Source: Ectopseudomonas chengduensis (GTDB lineage: Bacteria; Pseudomonadota; Gammaproteobacteria; Pseudomonadales; Pseudomonadaceae). From it: a stretch of 64,000 nucleotides of DNA. The notes beneath the pieces are model-generated. The model was not told the origin of the DNA. It did not search any database and saw only the letters and a program-made list of their open reading frames with translations. The translations under genes and the position numbers were made by a program. The stretch lies in NCBI RefSeq assembly GCF_900102635.1, contig NZ_FMZQ01000014.1, positions 104,558 to 168,557 on the forward strand, written 5' to 3'. How positions within the stretch are numbered: the first letter of the stretch is position 1; each line of letters opens with the position of its first letter. Shown here in pieces: positions 52,877 to 60,890 of this stretch.

Positions 52877-53404
52877 TTACGTGAAGTCTTGGTCTGCAGC
52901 CCACTGCGGGCAGGGCGCCTCATCGATACGTACCTTGCAGTGCGGCGGTACGCGCTCGAAAAGCGCCAGCATGTCGGCGTTACGCAAACGAATGCAGCCA
53001 TGGGACAACGGGGTACCCATGGGTTCCGTATCCGGTGTGCCATGCAGATAAATGTAACGGCGAAAGGTATCGACATCGCCCAGGCGATTGCGCCCCAGCT
53101 CAAGACCGCTTAGCCAGAGAACACGGGTGAGAATCCAGTCGCGGCCAGGAAACTGCTCGTGCAGCTCAGGTGACCACACCTCCCCTGTCCAGCGACGACC
53201 GCGCAATACGGCGGCCAGAGGCAAACCTGCGCCGATCTTCGCGCGTACCTGATGCAGCCCGCGCGGCGTACAGCCTGAACCGTTAAGTTCACCCACCCCA
53301 TTGAACGCCGTGGAGACAGGCAAGCTCAGCAGCAGCCGCCCAGCACGAAAGCCGTAAAGCGCCTGGTCGGCAATGGAGATATGGAGTAAATCGAGATCGG
53401 ACAT
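52877..53404 (-). CDS. L,D-transpeptidase (YkuD domain)
   Basis: A 175-residue protein with a YkuD catalytic motif: YLHGTPDTEPMGTPLSHGCI with the nucleophile cysteine in SHGCIRLRN (about 137-145). There is no signal peptide or membrane segment at the N terminus (MSDLDLLHISIADQAL), which is odd for a periplasmic enzyme. A related arrangement is known in other pseudomonads. It begins the LDT-nagZ-phosphorylase set. Peptidoglycan 3-3 crosslinking or muropeptide trimming are possible roles. Confidence 0.85.
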   Translation of the reverse strand: MSDLDLLHISIADQALYGFRAGRLLLSLPVSTAFNGVGELNGSGCTPRGLHQVRAKIGAGLPLAAVLRGRRWTGEVWSPELHEQFPGRDWILTRVLWLSGLELGRNRLGDVDTFRRYIYLHGTPDTEPMGTPLSHGCIRLRNADMLALFERVPPHCKVRIDEAPCPQWAADQDFT

Positions 53405-53457
53405 GGGCCGCTAGCTTAGCAGGCCGCAGGGCGAAGCCAAGCCCACCTGCCGTCAGG

Positions 53458-54165
53458 TCAAACCTTGGGCGCGGCGCTCGGTGTCTTGCTGCGCGGTTTG
53501 AGTTGCGCGCCAGCCAAGGCGGGGTCGGCAACCCCAGTCTCAGAACGCATGCCTGCAGCCAGGAACGGCACCATCATGCGCATCACCTGCTCGATCGAGG
53601 TGTTGACGCCAAAATCGGTCTCGGCCATCGCCCGCAGCGCCTTGATGCCGGACATGCTGAACGCCGCGGCGCCAAGCATGAAGTGCACACGCCAGAACAG
53701 CTCAAGCGGCGGAATGCGCGGCGCAGCCTCATGCACCAGCAGCATGTAACGACGGAACACCTTGCCGTAGACCTCTTCCAGGTACTTGCGCAAGTGACCC
53801 TGACTCTGGCTGAAGGCCAAACCGAGCAGGCGCATGAAGATGGACAGGTCATTGCCGCTGCGCGGCTTAACGGCCAGGGCCTGCTCGACCAGAAGCTCGA
53901 GCAGCTCCTCCAGGGAAACCTGGGTTTCAGACTTGGCCTGACGGCGATCAAGTTCCTTTTCCAGGCTGGCGCAGAAAGGCCCGAGGAAACGCGAGAAGAC
54001 CGCCTGAATCAGCGCCTTCTTCGAACCGAAGTGGTAATTGACGGCAGCCAGGTTGACCCCGGCCTTGCTGGTGATAAGACGCAGCGATGTCTCGGCGAAG
54101 CCTTTTTCCGCGAACAGCTGTTCCGCAGCATCGAGAATGCGTTCAACGGTTTCCGACTGAGCCAT
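53458..54165 (-). CDS. psrA: Fatty-acid-responsive TetR regulator PsrA
   Basis: A 235-residue TetR regulator. The helix-turn-helix ETSLRLITSKAGVNLAAVNY (about 25-45) and the long C-terminal domain match PsrA. In Pseudomonas PsrA activates rpoS, represses itself and the fadBA operon, and is released by long-chain fatty acids. Both its own promoter and the lexA neighbour match the PAO1 order (psrA-lexA, PA3006-PA3007). Its 5' region has tandem PsrA-type palindromes. Confidence 0.94.
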   Translation of the reverse strand: MAQSETVERILDAAEQLFAEKGFAETSLRLITSKAGVNLAAVNYHFGSKKALIQAVFSRFLGPFCASLEKELDRRQAKSETQVSLEELLELLVEQALAVKPRSGNDLSIFMRLLGLAFSQSQGHLRKYLEEVYGKVFRRYMLLVHEAAPRIPPLELFWRVHFMLGAAAFSMSGIKALRAMAETDFGVNTSIEQVMRMMVPFLAAGMRSETGVADPALAGAQLKPRSKTPSAAPKV

Positions 54166-54224
54166 GAGTTATCACCTGACAAACACTTGTTTGAAACATA
54201 CGTTTCATCCCACTGAATTGTCAA
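54166..54224 (-). promoter_or_regulatory. psrA promoter with two overlapping PsrA-type operators
   Basis: Sigma-70 promoter on the minus strand: TTGACA (54224-54219), 18-nt spacer, TATGTT (54200-54195). Two palindromes of the PsrA form lie over and below the -10: CAAAC-ACTT-GTTTG (54180-54193) and GAAAC-ATAC-GTTTC (54193-54206). The published consensus is G/CAAAC(N2-4)GTTTG/C, so the first site is an exact match; autorepression is expected. Confidence 0.8.
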
Positions 54225-54332
54225 GCCGCATGAGCCGTCTTTTGGCCGGCTGGTCACAGCTTACAACAAGCAGAGACGCAGATTACCCGGCATGGGTAAC
54301 AAGCCGGACGGCAGGCATCCAAAAAATGGACA

Positions 54333-54384
54333 TTGCCAAGACTCGCTTACTGTATATAATCCCAGTCACTGTATAAAAAGACAG
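54333..54384 (+). promoter_or_regulatory. lexA promoter with two SOS boxes
   Basis: TTGCCA (54333-54338), 16-nt spacer, TATAAT (54355-54360). Two CTG-N10-CAG LexA boxes follow: 54350-54365, which covers the -10, and 54369-54384. They are 3 bp apart, so the pair should bind two dimers and give tight autorepression. Confidence 0.88.
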
Positions 54385-54393
54385 AGCCCAGCC

Positions 54394-55008
54394 ATGCTGA
54401 AACTGACGCCACGCCAAGCCGAGATTCTCGCCTTCATCAAACGCTGCCTGGAAGACAACGGCTACCCACCCACCCGCGCGGAAATCGCTCAGGAACTGGG
54501 GTTCAAATCGCCCAACGCCGCAGAAGAGCACCTCAAGGCCCTCGCCCGCAAGGGGGCTATCGAGATGACTCCAGGCGCTTCACGCGGCATTCGCATTCCC
54601 GGCTTCGAGGCAGGTGCCGCGAACGAGGATGCGGGCCTCCCGGTAATCGGCCGTGTCGCCGCCGGCGCACCGATCCTTGCACAGCAACATGTCGAGGAAT
54701 CCTGCCAGATCAATCCGGCATTCTTTCAGCCCAAAGCCGACTATCTACTGCGTGTACGCGGCATGAGCATGAAAGACATCGGCATCTTCGATGGCGATCT
54801 GCTCGCCGTGCACACCACCCGTGAAGCCCGTAATGGCCAGATTGTCGTCGCCCGTATCGACGATGAAGTGACGGTCAAACGCTTCAAGCGCGAGGGCAAC
54901 AAGGTCTGGCTGATTGCCGAGAATCCTGAGTTTGCCCCGATCGAAGTGGACCTGGAACACCAGGATCTGGTCATCGAAGGTTTGAGCGTCGGTGTAATCC
55001 GCCGCTGA
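54394..55008 (+). CDS. lexA: LexA repressor
   Basis: A 204-residue SOS repressor. Winged helix about 1-70 (LTPRQAEILAFIKRCLEDNG, PTRAEIAQELGFKSPNAAEE), cleavage site Ala-Gly in RVAAGAP (about 88-94), catalytic serine in GMSMKDIGIFDGD (about 125) and lysine in VKRFKREG (about 162). ATG 54394 starts MLKLTPRQ, the family start; the frame is open to 54292. Its own control region has twin SOS boxes. It leads sulA by 9 bp. Confidence 0.97.
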   Translation: MLKLTPRQAEILAFIKRCLEDNGYPPTRAEIAQELGFKSPNAAEEHLKALARKGAIEMTPGASRGIRIPGFEAGAANEDAGLPVIGRVAAGAPILAQQHVEESCQINPAFFQPKADYLLRVRGMSMKDIGIFDGDLLAVHTTREARNGQIVVARIDDEVTVKRFKREGNKVWLIAENPEFAPIEVDLEHQDLVIEGLSVGVIRR

Positions 55009-55017
55009 GGAGACACC

Positions 55018-55491
55018 ATGTACGTGCAGCAGTCGTTCGAGCGCCCACAACTTCCCCTTTTCGACGCCTTTCTTGCCGGAACGTCGAGCGAGCCACGGTT
55101 AGCGACCAATGACATCACTCGTAGCGAGGATGATCAGGCGTTCAGCGAACTGGCCCTGCGTGGCGCTGCCGGTCACTGCCTGCACTTGCTGGCCCCGATT
55201 CTACGCGAGCTGAGCGAGAACCAGGATGCGCGCTGGCTGACCCTGGTGGCACCACCAGCAAGCCTTACGCAAAGCTGGCTGCGCGAAGCTGGCCTGAACC
55301 GTGAGCGTATTCTCCTGCTGCATCCACGGCAGGGGCAGAATGCCCTGGCACTGGCGGAAGAAGCCCTGAAGCTCGGGCGCAGCCATACCGTGATCAGTTG
55401 GCTGCATCCGGTCGAGAACAGCACTCGCCAGCGCCTTGCGCAGGCCGCCAATGCCGGCGGGGCGCAAAGCCTGAATATCAGCCTGGGCTAA
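55018..55491 (+). CDS. sulA: SOS cell-division inhibitor SulA
   Basis: A 157-residue protein of the SulA family with the ATPase-like fold; PPASLTQSWLREAGLNRERILLLH and HTVISWLHP are conserved. It blocks FtsZ polymerisation after DNA damage. Being 9 bp after lexA, it is under the same SOS promoter, as in P. aeruginosa where lexA-sulA is one operon. A hairpin (55506-55532) follows. Confidence 0.93.
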   Translation: MYVQQSFERPQLPLFDAFLAGTSSEPRLATNDITRSEDDQAFSELALRGAAGHCLHLLAPILRELSENQDARWLTLVAPPASLTQSWLREAGLNRERILLLHPRQGQNALALAEEALKLGRSHTVISWLHPVENSTRQRLAQAANAGGAQSLNISLG

Positions 55492-55505
55492 AGATCCACC
55501 AACGA

Positions 55506-55532
55506 AAACGGGGCTCCATTGGAGCCCCGTTT
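55506..55532. terminator. Terminator after sulA
   Basis: AAACGGGGCTCC, loop, GGAGCCCCGTTT; only a short T stretch follows. It separates sulA from the convergent 78-codon gene. Confidence 0.72.
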
Positions 55533-55551
55533 GCGTTAAGCCGTAGCGGCT

Positions 55552-55788
55552 TCAGTGCAGAACGCGCGAGCCTTCTTCTTCACTACTGAAATCGCCTTCA
55601 GCCATTCGGCCAGCCATCTGCACGCCGACATTGAGCATGGCCTTGGCCACCTCGATGTGCTGCCCCTGCAGAAAAGCCTTGGCATCAGCGGAGAAGTCCA
55701 GAGTCACCAGCGCCTCTTCATCCTCTGCGCGACGCAGGGCAATACGCCCATCGGGCAGTTCGACGATTTCCAGGAAGGATGTTGGCAT
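55552..55788 (-). CDS. Conserved hypothetical protein (PA3009-like)
   Basis: A 78-residue acidic protein without signal peptide. MPTSFLEIVELPDGRIALRRAEDE and GQHIEVAKAMLNVGVQMAG suggest a small alpha/beta domain with a C-terminal amphipathic helix. No family function is known to me. It lies between sulA (convergent) and the 172-residue gene upstream (80 bp); same strand, so the two may form an operon. Confidence 0.78.
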   Translation of the reverse strand: MPTSFLEIVELPDGRIALRRAEDEEALVTLDFSADAKAFLQGQHIEVAKAMLNVGVQMAGRMAEGDFSSEEEGSRVLH

Positions 55789-55868
55789 GGCTCAGTCTCT
55801 GTGCAAAAACACGACATTGTAACAGTCAGCCGGGGTCATCCCCAGCCCACTGGTCCAGTTAAACCCAA

Positions 55869-56387
55869 TCAGCACTCGCTGAGGCCTTCGCGGAAACGCA
55901 GCACCAGCGCCTTGAGTTGCTGACGCCAGGCATCGACATCATCGAGGCTCAGCTCGGCCGGCTCTTCGCCAACGCTGACAGCGGTGATCAGCGGCATGGA
56001 CGGATCGACCTTGGCCTTGCGCTCCTCACGCGGCGGCTGGAACAGCGCAGCATAGGCCGCCAGCAACTCGGCCAGCCAGGTTTCGCGCTGCTGCGCCAAT
56101 TCGACCAACTCGGCCAGCTCAGGGCTGGGCGAGCCCTCAAGCACCGCCTGCTGCACGAAGGCCTCGACACGCGAAGGCGTAGCGTCGTTCATGCGGTAAT
56201 AACCGGCAATCTCATGACACAGCCCGAGCAGCCCACCGTACAGGTGAAACAGCGCGGCTTCTCGCTCGGCCTGCACCAGCGCCTGCACATTGAACGCGAA
56301 GGACGCTTCGGCCTTGCGCCAGTTATCCAGGGCAATACCGGCGAAGAAAATCTTCTGGTTGGTACGGGTATAGATTTCTTTGGCCAT
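55869..56387 (-). CDS. Conserved hypothetical protein (DUF6586, PA3010-like)
   Basis: A 172-residue mainly helical protein. MAKEIYTRTNQKIFFAGIALD at the start; heptad-like stretches follow. ATG 56387 is chosen (GGAGG 8 nt upstream) over 56417. No catalytic motif; cytosolic. It lies between topA and the 78-residue gene on the same strand. Confidence 0.78.
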   Translation of the reverse strand: MAKEIYTRTNQKIFFAGIALDNWRKAEASFAFNVQALVQAEREAALFHLYGGLLGLCHEIAGYYRMNDATPSRVEAFVQQAVLEGSPSPELAELVELAQQRETWLAELLAAYAALFQPPREERKAKVDPSMPLITAVSVGEEPAELSLDDVDAWRQQLKALVLRFREGLSEC

Positions 56388-56515
56388 TACGGCGACCTCC
56401 ACAGCAGATCGGGTCATGATACGCGCGTCTGCCCTGCCTGACGCGCATCTCGTCAGGCATTCAGGGCGCCGCTGTTACGACGCCAGGCCGACGCGCGGCA
56501 GATCGTGACCAAACG

Positions 56516-59125
56516 CTAGCGCTTGTCCTCGACCTTCCACTTGCCGCCATCGTAGAACGCGCGCCAGCCAGTGGGTTTGCCATCGACCTCGGACTGCACG
56601 TACTGCTCCTTGGTCTTGCGGCTGTAGCGAATCACCGCAGGGCGACCATCGGGGTCCTTCTGCGGGGCATCGCAGAGGAAGTGGTACTTGGGGTCGATCT
56701 CGTGCTTGTGCGGGACGATCTCCAGCACCAGCGGCGCACGCGTCTCGCGGTTCTTGGGGAACTGGCTGGCAGCGAGGAACAGGCCCGATGCGCCGTCGCG
56801 CAGCACGTAGGTGTCGTCCACCTTCTCGCACTTGAGCTCCGGCATATCCACCTTGTCCATCTTCGGCGGCGCCGCTTCACCGTTCTTGAGCAACTTGCGG
56901 GTGTTCTTGCAGCTGGCATTGGTGCAACCGAAGAACTTGCCGAAACGGCCGGTCTTGAGCTGCATCTGGCTACCGCACTTGTCGCACTCCAGGCTCGGGC
57001 CTTCGTAGCCCTTGATGCGGTACTGGCCCTGCTCGATCTCGTAGCCGCTACAATCGGGATTGTTGCCGCAGATGTGCAGCTTGCGGGTTTCATCCAGCAG
57101 ATAAGCATCCATGGCGGTGGCGCAGATCGGGCAGCGATGCTTGCCCAGCAGCACCAGGGACTCGGACTCGCCCTCATCATCGGCTGCGATCTCATCGCCC
57201 GGCACCAGGTTGATGGTGGCCTTGCAGCGCTCCTTCGGTGGCAGCGCATAGCCCGAGCAACCGAGGAACACGCCGGTGGAGGCGGTGCGGATCATCATCG
57301 GCCGGCCGCACTCGCGGCAGGGAATATCGGTCAGCGTCGGCTGGTTGGCACGCATGCCGCCCTCACCCGCCTCGGCCACTTCGAGCTTCTTCTTGAAATC
57401 ACCGTAGAACTCGTCGAGCAGGTGCTTCCACTCGCGCTCGCCCTGGGCCACATCGTCGAGATGCTCTTCCATGGTGGCGGTAAAGCTGTAATCCATCAGG
57501 TTGGCGAAGCTTTCGTCGAGACGCTCGGTGACGATGTCGCCCATCTTCTCGGCATAGAAGCGACGGTTGTGCACCGTGACGTAGCCGCGATCCTGGATGG
57601 TGGAAATGATCGCCGCGTAGGTGGACGGGCGGCCGATACCGCGCTTTTCCAGCTCTTTGACCAGGCTGGCTTCGGAGTAGCGCGCCGGCGGCTTGGTGAA
57701 GTGCTGGCTGGGGTCGAGCTGGATCAGCTTGAGGCCCTCGCCTTCCTTCATTTCCGGCAGGACGTCGTCCTCGCCCGGCTTGCTCTGCTGCGGCAGCACA
57801 CGGGTGTAACCGTCGAACTTGAGGATGCGGCCCTTGGCGCGCAGCTCGAAGTCGCCAGCAGCCACGGTGACACTGGTGGACAGGTACTCGGCCGGCGGCA
57901 TCTGGCAGGCGACGAACTGACGCCAGATCAGGTCATACAGGCGCTCGGCATCACGCTCCATGCCGGACAGCTGGGTCGGGCGCAGATTGACGTCGGACGG
58001 ACGAATCGCTTCGTGCGCCTCCTGGGCGCCTTCCTTGCTCGAATACAGGTTGGGCTTGCCCGGCAGGTACTTGTCGCCGTACTCGCTGCCGATGAAGCCA
58101 CGCACCATCTCTACCGCGTCGTTCGACAGGTTGGTCGAGTCGGTACGCATGTAGGTGATGTAGCCCGCTTCGTACAAACGCTGAGCCATCATCATGGTTT
58201 TCTTCACCCCGAAGCCCAGGCGGTTGCTCGCTGCCTGCTGCAGGGTGGAGGTAATGAAGGGCGCCGAGGGTTTGCTGCTGGTCGGGCGGTCTTCGCGCTT
58301 GACCACGCTGTAGCTGGAAGCCTTGAGCTTCTCCAGCGCGGCCATGGCCTGCGCTTCATTGACCGGCTTGAAGGCTGCGCCACTTTCGCGCACTACCTCG
58401 AAACGCACCTTGGCGTTCTTCGCGGTGCCGAGGTCAGCGTGCACTTCCCAGTATTCTTCCGGGACGAAGGCGCGAATCTCTTTCTCGCGTGCAACGACCA
58501 GCTTCACGGCCACCGACTGCACACGACCGGCAGACAGGCCACGGGCGATCTTGGCCCACAGCAGCGGCGAGACCATGTAGCCCACCACGCGGTCGAGGAA
58601 GCGCCGCGCCTGCTGGGCATTGACGCGGTTGATGTCCAGCTCGCCCGGCTTGGAGAAGGCTTCCTGAATCGCCTTCTTGGTGATCTCGTTGAACACCACG
58701 CGCTTGTAGCGGCTGTCATCACCACCGATGGATTCGCGCAGGTGCCAGGCAATGGCTTCCCCTTCGCGATCCAAGTCGGTTGCGAGATAGATGGTGTCGG
58801 CATCCTTGGCCAGGCGGCGCAGTTCTTCGATCACCTTTTCCTTGCCGGGCAGGATCTCGTACTTGGCCTTCCAGCCGTGCTCGGGGTCGACGCCCATACG
58901 GGTGAACAGCTGGCGTTTGGCCTTTTCCTTGGGCGACAGCGCAGGCGCTTCACCAGCAGCAGCCTTGCCGCGCTTGGCAGGCTCCTTGGTGGCACTTGCC
59001 GAGCCGCTGGTAGGCAGGTCACGGATGTGGCCGATGCTCGACTTCACCACGTACTGGCTGCCCAGATACTTGTTGATGGTCTTGGCCTTGGCCGGGGATT
59101 CCACGATGACCAGCGATTTGCCCAT
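56516..59125 (-). CDS. topA: DNA topoisomerase I
   Basis: A 869-residue type IA enzyme that relaxes negative supercoils. Toprim domain about 1-150 with E9 (VIVESPAKAK) and D117/D119 (ATDLDREGEA); the active tyrosine is Y325 in GYITYMRTDS. Three C-terminal zinc-ribbon modules, each with four cysteines: IPCRECGRP..., HRCPICATAMD..., LECDKCGSQM.... The last ~120 residues are a basic tail ending in KVEDKR. Longer than its E. coli counterpart by only a few residues. Its leader contains the MITE-like element. Confidence 0.97.
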   Translation of the reverse strand: MGKSLVIVESPAKAKTINKYLGSQYVVKSSIGHIRDLPTSGSASATKEPAKRGKAAAGEAPALSPKEKAKRQLFTRMGVDPEHGWKAKYEILPGKEKVIEELRRLAKDADTIYLATDLDREGEAIAWHLRESIGGDDSRYKRVVFNEITKKAIQEAFSKPGELDINRVNAQQARRFLDRVVGYMVSPLLWAKIARGLSAGRVQSVAVKLVVAREKEIRAFVPEEYWEVHADLGTAKNAKVRFEVVRESGAAFKPVNEAQAMAALEKLKASSYSVVKREDRPTSSKPSAPFITSTLQQAASNRLGFGVKKTMMMAQRLYEAGYITYMRTDSTNLSNDAVEMVRGFIGSEYGDKYLPGKPNLYSSKEGAQEAHEAIRPSDVNLRPTQLSGMERDAERLYDLIWRQFVACQMPPAEYLSTSVTVAAGDFELRAKGRILKFDGYTRVLPQQSKPGEDDVLPEMKEGEGLKLIQLDPSQHFTKPPARYSEASLVKELEKRGIGRPSTYAAIISTIQDRGYVTVHNRRFYAEKMGDIVTERLDESFANLMDYSFTATMEEHLDDVAQGEREWKHLLDEFYGDFKKKLEVAEAGEGGMRANQPTLTDIPCRECGRPMMIRTASTGVFLGCSGYALPPKERCKATINLVPGDEIAADDEGESESLVLLGKHRCPICATAMDAYLLDETRKLHICGNNPDCSGYEIEQGQYRIKGYEGPSLECDKCGSQMQLKTGRFGKFFGCTNASCKNTRKLLKNGEAAPPKMDKVDMPELKCEKVDDTYVLRDGASGLFLAASQFPKNRETRAPLVLEIVPHKHEIDPKYHFLCDAPQKDPDGRPAVIRYSRKTKEQYVQSEVDGKPTGWRAFYDGGKWKVEDKR

Positions 59126-59174
59126 GGATCAGAAAATTCCTGAATTGCGAAATATAGAAGGCACGAAGCCGGAG

Positions 59175-59306
59175 GTGTTTACAAAGCAGCGAGCGAAGGT
59201 CAGGCAAGGCGAAAACAGTCGAAAAAGCGCGCTGTACGAGCTGTACATGAGCATTTTGAGGCTGGTTTCAACGCAGCATGGCCGAGAGCAGCAATTTGTA
59301 GACGCC
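59175..59306. mobile_element. MITE-like intergenic repeat element
   Basis: A ~132-bp stretch without a gene whose ends are imperfect inverted repeats: left GTGTTTACAAAGCAGCGAGC, right (reverse complement) GCGTCTACAAATTGCTGCTC. The centre has a smaller hairpin TGTAC-GAGCT-GTACA. Non-coding, with hairpin potential on both strands. Only one copy is in the window; naming it a mobile element is inference. Confidence 0.5.
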
Positions 59307-59368
59307 CTCTAAGGCCCCGCTATATATAGTGGCGACCAAGCGAAGGTCAAGCGCAGGGAGCTGCGCAG

Positions 59369-59611
59369 TCAGACTTGCGAAGCGCCGATGGGGCTGACTT
59401 CGGCCTGAATCAAAGCAAAGCGTGGAACGCGCTCGCCGTCCACTTCGATCTCTTCACAGAACATGCTCAGCGGTCTTACCCACAAGCCAAACTCGCCGTA
59501 CAGCGCCTGGTAGACGACCACCTCTTCCTCGCTCTCGGAATGGCGTGCCACACCGAATACACGGTACTGCGGGCCTTTGTAGTGACGATAAAGTCCTGGC
59601 TGCAACTGCAT
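59369..59611 (-). CDS. DUF1653 domain protein
   Basis: An 80-residue protein with the DUF1653 pattern: PGLYRHYKGPQYRVFGVARHSE, EEEVVVYQALYGEFGLWVRP, and MFCEEIEVDGERVPRF. Such proteins are single SH3-like barrels of unknown function. It is downstream of fadA on the same strand but is separated from it by a terminator, and upstream of topA. Cytosolic. Confidence 0.88.
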   Translation of the reverse strand: MQLQPGLYRHYKGPQYRVFGVARHSESEEEVVVYQALYGEFGLWVRPLSMFCEEIEVDGERVPRFALIQAEVSPIGASQV

Positions 59612-59645
59612 GAGCGGTTCCCGAAATAAAAAGCCGTAAAAAGCA

Positions 59646-59670
59646 AAACCGGGGCACGGGGCCCCGGTTT
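59646..59670 (-). terminator. Terminator of the fadBA operon
   Basis: On the minus strand AAACCGGGGC-CCCGT-GCCCCGGTTT followed by a T-rich tail (to 59632). It lies 15 bp after the fadA stop codon. Confidence 0.85.
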
Positions 59671-59684
59671 CTGTCCGCTAACGC

Positions 59685-60860
59685 TTAAACGCGCTCGAAG
59701 ACGGTGGTGATGCCTTGGCCAAGGCCCACGCACATGGTGGAAACACCCAAGGTGCCGCCGTTCTGTTTCATGACGTTGAGCAGGGTACCGGAGATACGGG
59801 CACCGGAACAACCGAAGGGGTGACCCAGGGCGATCGCGCCGCCGTGCAGGTTGACCTTCTCTTCCATCTTGTCGAGCAGTTTCAGGTCCTTCAGCACAGG
59901 CAGGGCCTGGGCGGCGAAGGCTTCGTTGAGCTCGACGAAATCGATGTCAGCCATGCTCAGACCTGCACGCTTGAGCGCCTTCTGAGTGGACGGTACCGGG
60001 CCGTAACCCATGATCGCCGGATCGACACCGGCAACGGCCATGGCGCGAACCACCGCCATCGGCTGGATGCCCAGATCCTGGGCGCGCTGGGCGCTCATGA
60101 CGATCATGCAGGAGGCGCCGTCGGTGATCTGCGAGGAAGTACCTGCAGTCACGGTGCCGCCTTTCGGGTTGAACGCAGGTTTCAGCGCAGCCAGGCTCTC
60201 GAGGGTGGTTTCCGGACGAATGGTTTCGTCGAAGTCGTACACCTTGAGGAAGCCGTTCTCGTCGTAGCCTTGCATCGGGATGATTTCATCCTTGAACTTG
60301 CCTTCGACGGTGGCCTTGTGCGCCAGACGGTGCGAGCGCTCACCGAAGGCGTCCTGCGCCTCACGGCTGATGCCATGCATCTTGCCCAGCATTTCTGCGG
60401 TCAGGCCCATCATGCCGGACGCCTTGGCGGCGTACAGCGACAGGTGCGGGTTCGGGTCGACACCATGCATCATGCCGACGTGGCCCATGTGTTCCACACC
60501 GCCGACGACGAACACGTCACCGTTGCCGGTCTGGATCGCCTGCACGGCAGTGTGCAGGGCGCTCATCGACGAACCGCACAGACGGCTGACGGTCTGGCCG
60601 GCACTGGTGTGCGGGATCTGGGTCATCAGCGACGCCATGCGCGCGATGTTCCAGCCCTGCTCCAGGGTCTGGTTGACGCAGCCCCAGATCACGTCCTCGA
60701 CTTCAGCCGGGTCGATCTTGGCGTTGCGCTCCAGCACTTTGCTGATCAGGTGCGCGGACATGGTCTCGGCGCGGGTATTGCGGTGCATGCCGCCCTTGGA
60801 ACGACCCATCGGGGTACGACCGAAGTCGACGATCACTGCATCTCTAGGATTCAGGCTCAT
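59685..60860 (-). CDS. fadA: 3-ketoacyl-CoA thiolase
   Basis: A 391-residue thiolase, beta-subunit of the fatty-acid-oxidation complex, that splits 3-ketoacyl-CoA. The nucleophile cysteine is in SRLCGSSMSALHTAV (about 92), the histidine in GGAIALGHPFGCSGAR (about 350), and the second cysteine in VSTMCVGLGQG (about 380). It is 30 bp after fadB and makes the alpha2-beta2 complex with it. PsrA control is expected from the P. aeruginosa fadBA5 operon. Confidence 0.97.
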   Translation of the reverse strand: MSLNPRDAVIVDFGRTPMGRSKGGMHRNTRAETMSAHLISKVLERNAKIDPAEVEDVIWGCVNQTLEQGWNIARMASLMTQIPHTSAGQTVSRLCGSSMSALHTAVQAIQTGNGDVFVVGGVEHMGHVGMMHGVDPNPHLSLYAAKASGMMGLTAEMLGKMHGISREAQDAFGERSHRLAHKATVEGKFKDEIIPMQGYDENGFLKVYDFDETIRPETTLESLAALKPAFNPKGGTVTAGTSSQITDGASCMIVMSAQRAQDLGIQPMAVVRAMAVAGVDPAIMGYGPVPSTQKALKRAGLSMADIDFVELNEAFAAQALPVLKDLKLLDKMEEKVNLHGGAIALGHPFGCSGARISGTLLNVMKQNGGTLGVSTMCVGLGQGITTVFERV

Positions 60861-60890
60861 ATTTCTACTCTCGCTCTGTTCGCTGCACGA

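Noticed and set aside
56681..59143. 820-codon plus-strand frame over topA
   Set aside because: Antisense shadow; topA is certain on the minus strand.
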